64,000 bases of DNA from Pseudomonas parasichuanensis (GTDB taxonomy: Bacteria; Pseudomonadota; Gammaproteobacteria; Pseudomonadales; Pseudomonadaceae). The stretch covers positions 186,001-250,000 of the forward strand of contig NZ_BQHO01000005.1 in the NCBI RefSeq assembly GCF_021601385.1. The letters are read 5' to 3'. The notes under the pieces are model-generated. The model had not been told where the DNA came from. It was given only the letters and a program-made list of their open reading frames with translations, and made no database searches. The position numbers and the translations under genes were made by a program. Shown piece by piece: positions 61,963 through 64,000 of the stretch; the stretch's first letter is position 1; every line of letters begins with the position of its first letter.

Positions 61963-63255
61963 TCAGTTGGCCGCGACGATGGTGCCGCGGCACTCGCCGA
62001 AGCCGATGCTGGCCACGCCATCGCGCACGCAACGGGCCCGCAGGATGACCTCGTCACCGTCCTCGAGGAACTTGCGCACCTCGCCGCTGGCCAGCTCCAC
62101 CGGGTGCTTGCCGCCCTCGGTGATCTCCAGCAGGCTGCCGAACGAGCCGGGCGTGGCGCCCGACAGAGTGCCCGAACCGAACAGGTCGCCCGGCTGCAGC
62201 TGGCAGCCGTTGACGCTGTGGTGGGCAACCATCTGTGCCACGGTCCAGTACATGCTGCGGGTGCTGCTCAGGGTCAGGCGATGGGCCGGCAGGTTCTGCT
62301 CGCGCATGCGCTCGGTCAGCAGCAGCACCTCCAGCTCGATGTCGAAGGCGCCACCGGCTTGGTCGCGGGTATCCATCAAGTAAGACAGCGGCTGCGGGTC
62401 CCCCTCCGGGCGCGCCGGCTGGGCGCAGCGGAACGGCTCGAGCGCTTCGGCGGTCACCACCCAGGGCGACACGGTGCTGATGAAACTCTTGGACAGGAAC
62501 GGCCCCAGCGGCTGGTATTCCCAAGCCTGGATATCGCGGGCCGACCAGTCGTTGAGCAGGCAGAAGCCGGCCACGTGCTCGGCGGCATCGCCGATCGGGA
62601 TCGGTTGGCCCAGGTCGTTACCCTGGCCAATCCAGATGCCCAGCTCCAGTTCGTAGTCCAGGCGCGCACAGGGGCCGAAGCTTGGCTCGGCCTGGCCGGC
62701 CGGCAGGGTCTGGCCCTTGGGCCGGCGTACGTCGGCACCGGACGGGCGAATGGTCGAGGCGCGGCCGTGGTAGCCAATGGGCACGTGCTTGTAGTTGGGC
62801 AGCAGCGGGTTGTCCGGGCGGAACAGCTTGCCGACGTTCTTGGCGTGCTCGATGCCCACGTAGAAATCGGTGTAGTCGCCGATTTTCGCCGGCAGGTGCA
62901 GTTGGCACTCGTTGGCCGGATACAACGCCCCCTTGAGCGCAGCCTGATGCTCGCTGCCCTCCCCCAGCAGCGCCAGCAGGCGCTCGCGCAGGGCGACCCG
63001 GGCCGGGCGGCCGAGGGCGAAGAAAGCATTCAGCGCGCCGCCCACGGTGGCCTCGACGGCGGCCTTGGCCTCACCTTCGAACAACCCGGCGGCCAGCACG
63101 GCCTCAAGATCCAGGATGGCGTCGCCGATGGCCACGCCGCAACGTGGTGCCTGCCCTGGGCGGCTGAAGATGCCCAGCGGCAGGTTCTGCAGCGGGAAGT
63201 CGCTGTGCCCGTTGGCGTGCTCGACCCAGCTACGGGCAATGGCGGTGTGGTTCAT
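61963..63255 (-). CDS. fahA: Fumarylacetoacetase FahA
   Basis: Hydrolase (430 aa) that splits fumarylacetoacetate to fumarate and acetoacetate. FAH-fold segments: DFYVGIEHAKNVGKLFRPDN near residues 125-145, PIGYHGRAST near 157-166 (catalytic His), YELELGIWIGQGND near 201-214 (metal Glu), and NDWSARDIQAWEY near 235-247 (metal Asp). Second gene of the operon, three bases after hmgA. Confidence 0.97.
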   Translation of the reverse strand: MNHTAIARSWVEHANGHSDFPLQNLPLGIFSRPGQAPRCGVAIGDAILDLEAVLAAGLFEGEAKAAVEATVGGALNAFFALGRPARVALRERLLALLGEGSEHQAALKGALYPANECQLHLPAKIGDYTDFYVGIEHAKNVGKLFRPDNPLLPNYKHVPIGYHGRASTIRPSGADVRRPKGQTLPAGQAEPSFGPCARLDYELELGIWIGQGNDLGQPIPIGDAAEHVAGFCLLNDWSARDIQAWEYQPLGPFLSKSFISTVSPWVVTAEALEPFRCAQPARPEGDPQPLSYLMDTRDQAGGAFDIELEVLLLTERMREQNLPAHRLTLSSTRSMYWTVAQMVAHHSVNGCQLQPGDLFGSGTLSGATPGSFGSLLEITEGGKHPVELASGEVRKFLEDGDEVILRARCVRDGVASIGFGECRGTIVAAN

Positions 63256-63258
63256 CGG

Positions 63259-64000
63259 TTATCTCCGGTTCGGGTTGAAGGTGCTCGGCAAGGTGGCCCA
63301 GCAACTATCGTAGTCGGCCTGCAATTGCGGGCTGTCGAGGGCCTGGCGGCTCGGGCGCAGCACCTGGCTGGTCTCGAACATGAAGGCCATGGTGTCGGCG
63401 ATCTTGTGCGGCGCGAGGTCCGCGGCGATGGCTTTGTCGCAGGTTTCGGCGTCTGGCCCATGGGCGCTCATCACGCCATGCAGCGAAGCGCCGCCCGGCA
63501 GGAAGCCTTCGGCCTTGGCGTCGTAGGCGCCCTGGATCAGGCCCATGAATTCGTTCATCAGGTTGCGGTGGAACCATGGTGGACGGAAGGTGTTCTCGGC
63601 CACCATCCAGCGCGGTGGGAAGATCACGAAGTCCATGTTGGCCATGCCATGCACGCTGGTGGGTGAGGTCAGCACGGTGAAGATCGACGGGTCGGGGTGG
63701 TCGAAACTAACGGTGCCGATGGTGTTGAAGCGGCGCAGGTCGTACTTGTACGGCACGTTGCTGCCGTGCCAGGCGACCACGTCCAGCGGCGAGTGCGAAA
63801 GCTCGCAGGCCCAGTGCTCACCGAGGAATTTTTGCACCAGCTGCACCGGGCCGCTGGTTTCTTCGTAGTGGGCCACCGGGGTGAGGAAGTCACGCGGGTT
63901 GGCCAGGCCGTTGCTGCCGATCGGGCCGAGGTCCGGGATGCGCAGCGGCGCGCCATGGTTCTCGGCGATATAGCCACGTGCCTGGGCATCGAGCAGTTCG
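63259..64000 (-). CDS. hmgA: Homogentisate 1,2-dioxygenase HmgA (5' part beyond window)
   Basis: Fe(II) ring-cleavage dioxygenase that converts homogentisate to maleylacetoacetate. About 247 C-terminal codons are present; the frame is open to the window edge, beginning [16 protein letters not shown], so the N-terminal 180 or so residues lie outside. Iron ligands are visible in [14 protein letters not shown] (His and Glu) and in [12 protein letters not shown] (His). First gene of the hmgA-fahA-maiA operon; an hmgR regulator would be expected upstream, outside the window. Confidence 0.96.
   Translation of the reverse strand, partial: ELLDAQARGYIAENHGAPLRIPDLGPIGSNGLANPRDFLTPVAHYEETSGPVQLVQKFLGEHWACELSHSPLDVVAWHGSNVPYKYDLRRFNTIGTVSFDHPDPSIFTVLTSPTSVHGMANMDFVIFPPRWMVAENTFRPPWFHRNLMNEFMGLIQGAYDAKAEGFLPGGASLHGVMSAHGPDAETCDKAIAADLAPHKIADTMAFMFETSQVLRPSRQALDSPQLQADYDSCWATLPSTFNPNRR

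Noticed and set aside
61339-63666. 775-codon open frame on the plus strand across maiA, fahA and hmgA
   Set aside because: Antisense shadow of three clear enzymes in high-GC DNA; no recognisable domain.

Overview
The window is a high-GC Pseudomonas chromosome segment, most like the P. putida group (P. putida, P. entomophila, P. mosselii). The evidence is gene content and order (carboxylesterase-rhlB-dauB/dauR, moaCDE-phoH, a complete 12-gene alginate operon, hmgA-fahA-maiA), codon usage, and many REP palindromes of the types known from P. putida. I see no rRNA, tRNA, CRISPR array, prophage or insertion sequence. Almost everything is chromosomal backbone; the one clear accessory islet is an AT-richer hipBA toxin-antitoxin pair.

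Layout. 0.2-5.2 kb: an esterase, the RNA helicase RhlB, and a basic-amino-acid locus of DauB-like dehydrogenase, DauR-like regulator and a convergent periplasmic binding protein. 5.4-6.5 kb: molybdopterin genes moaC-moaD-moaE. 6.6-10.5 kb: a PIN-PhoH ATPase, a polysaccharide deacetylase and YaaA. 10.5-27.7 kb: a 0.9-kb regulatory region with an AlgU-type promoter, then algD-8-44-K-E-G-X-L-I-J-F-A, closed by a strong terminator. 27.8-34.5 kb: a small membrane protein, an SDR, and an emrB-emrA-outer membrane factor efflux operon with a LysR regulator. 34.7-37 kb: a universal stress protein and hipBA. 37-42 kb: a second export operon (outer membrane lipoprotein, FUSC, DUF1656, HlyD) with a divergent LysR gene. 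43-46.3 kb: a 2-ketoacid reductase, an EamA transporter and an AraC regulator. 46.4-56.8 kb: two iron-responsive surface-signalling modules transcribed away from one shared Fur-box region. One is DUF3649-PepSY-DUF3325-sigma-FecR-receptor; the other is fecI-fecR-fecA. 57-61.3 kb: an HPF-like protein, small conserved genes, PsiE, LexA-controlled yebG, a branched-chain amino-acid dehydrogenase and a SirB1-like protein. 61.3-64 kb: the lower homogentisate pathway (maiA, fahA, hmgA), with hmgA running off the window end.

How the genes work together. Alginate: AlgA and AlgD make GDP-mannuronate; Alg8 and c-di-GMP-binding Alg44 polymerise it; AlgK, AlgX, AlgG and AlgL form the periplasmic scaffold and editing machinery; AlgI, AlgJ and AlgF acetylate; AlgE exports. 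Iron: ferric citrate is sensed by FecA-FecR-FecI, while the opposite module pairs a receptor with a PepSY-type membrane protein.

The most unusual observations concern REP palindromes that have entered the translated 5' ends of two outer-membrane lipoprotein genes (algK and the emr-linked outer membrane factor). In the second case the REP carries its own well-spaced Shine-Dalgarno sequence and GTG codon and could supply a complete lipoprotein start. Also notable are a dau locus with no dauA and a shared TCCAT/ATGGA operator motif there, and the back-to-back iron-signalling modules.
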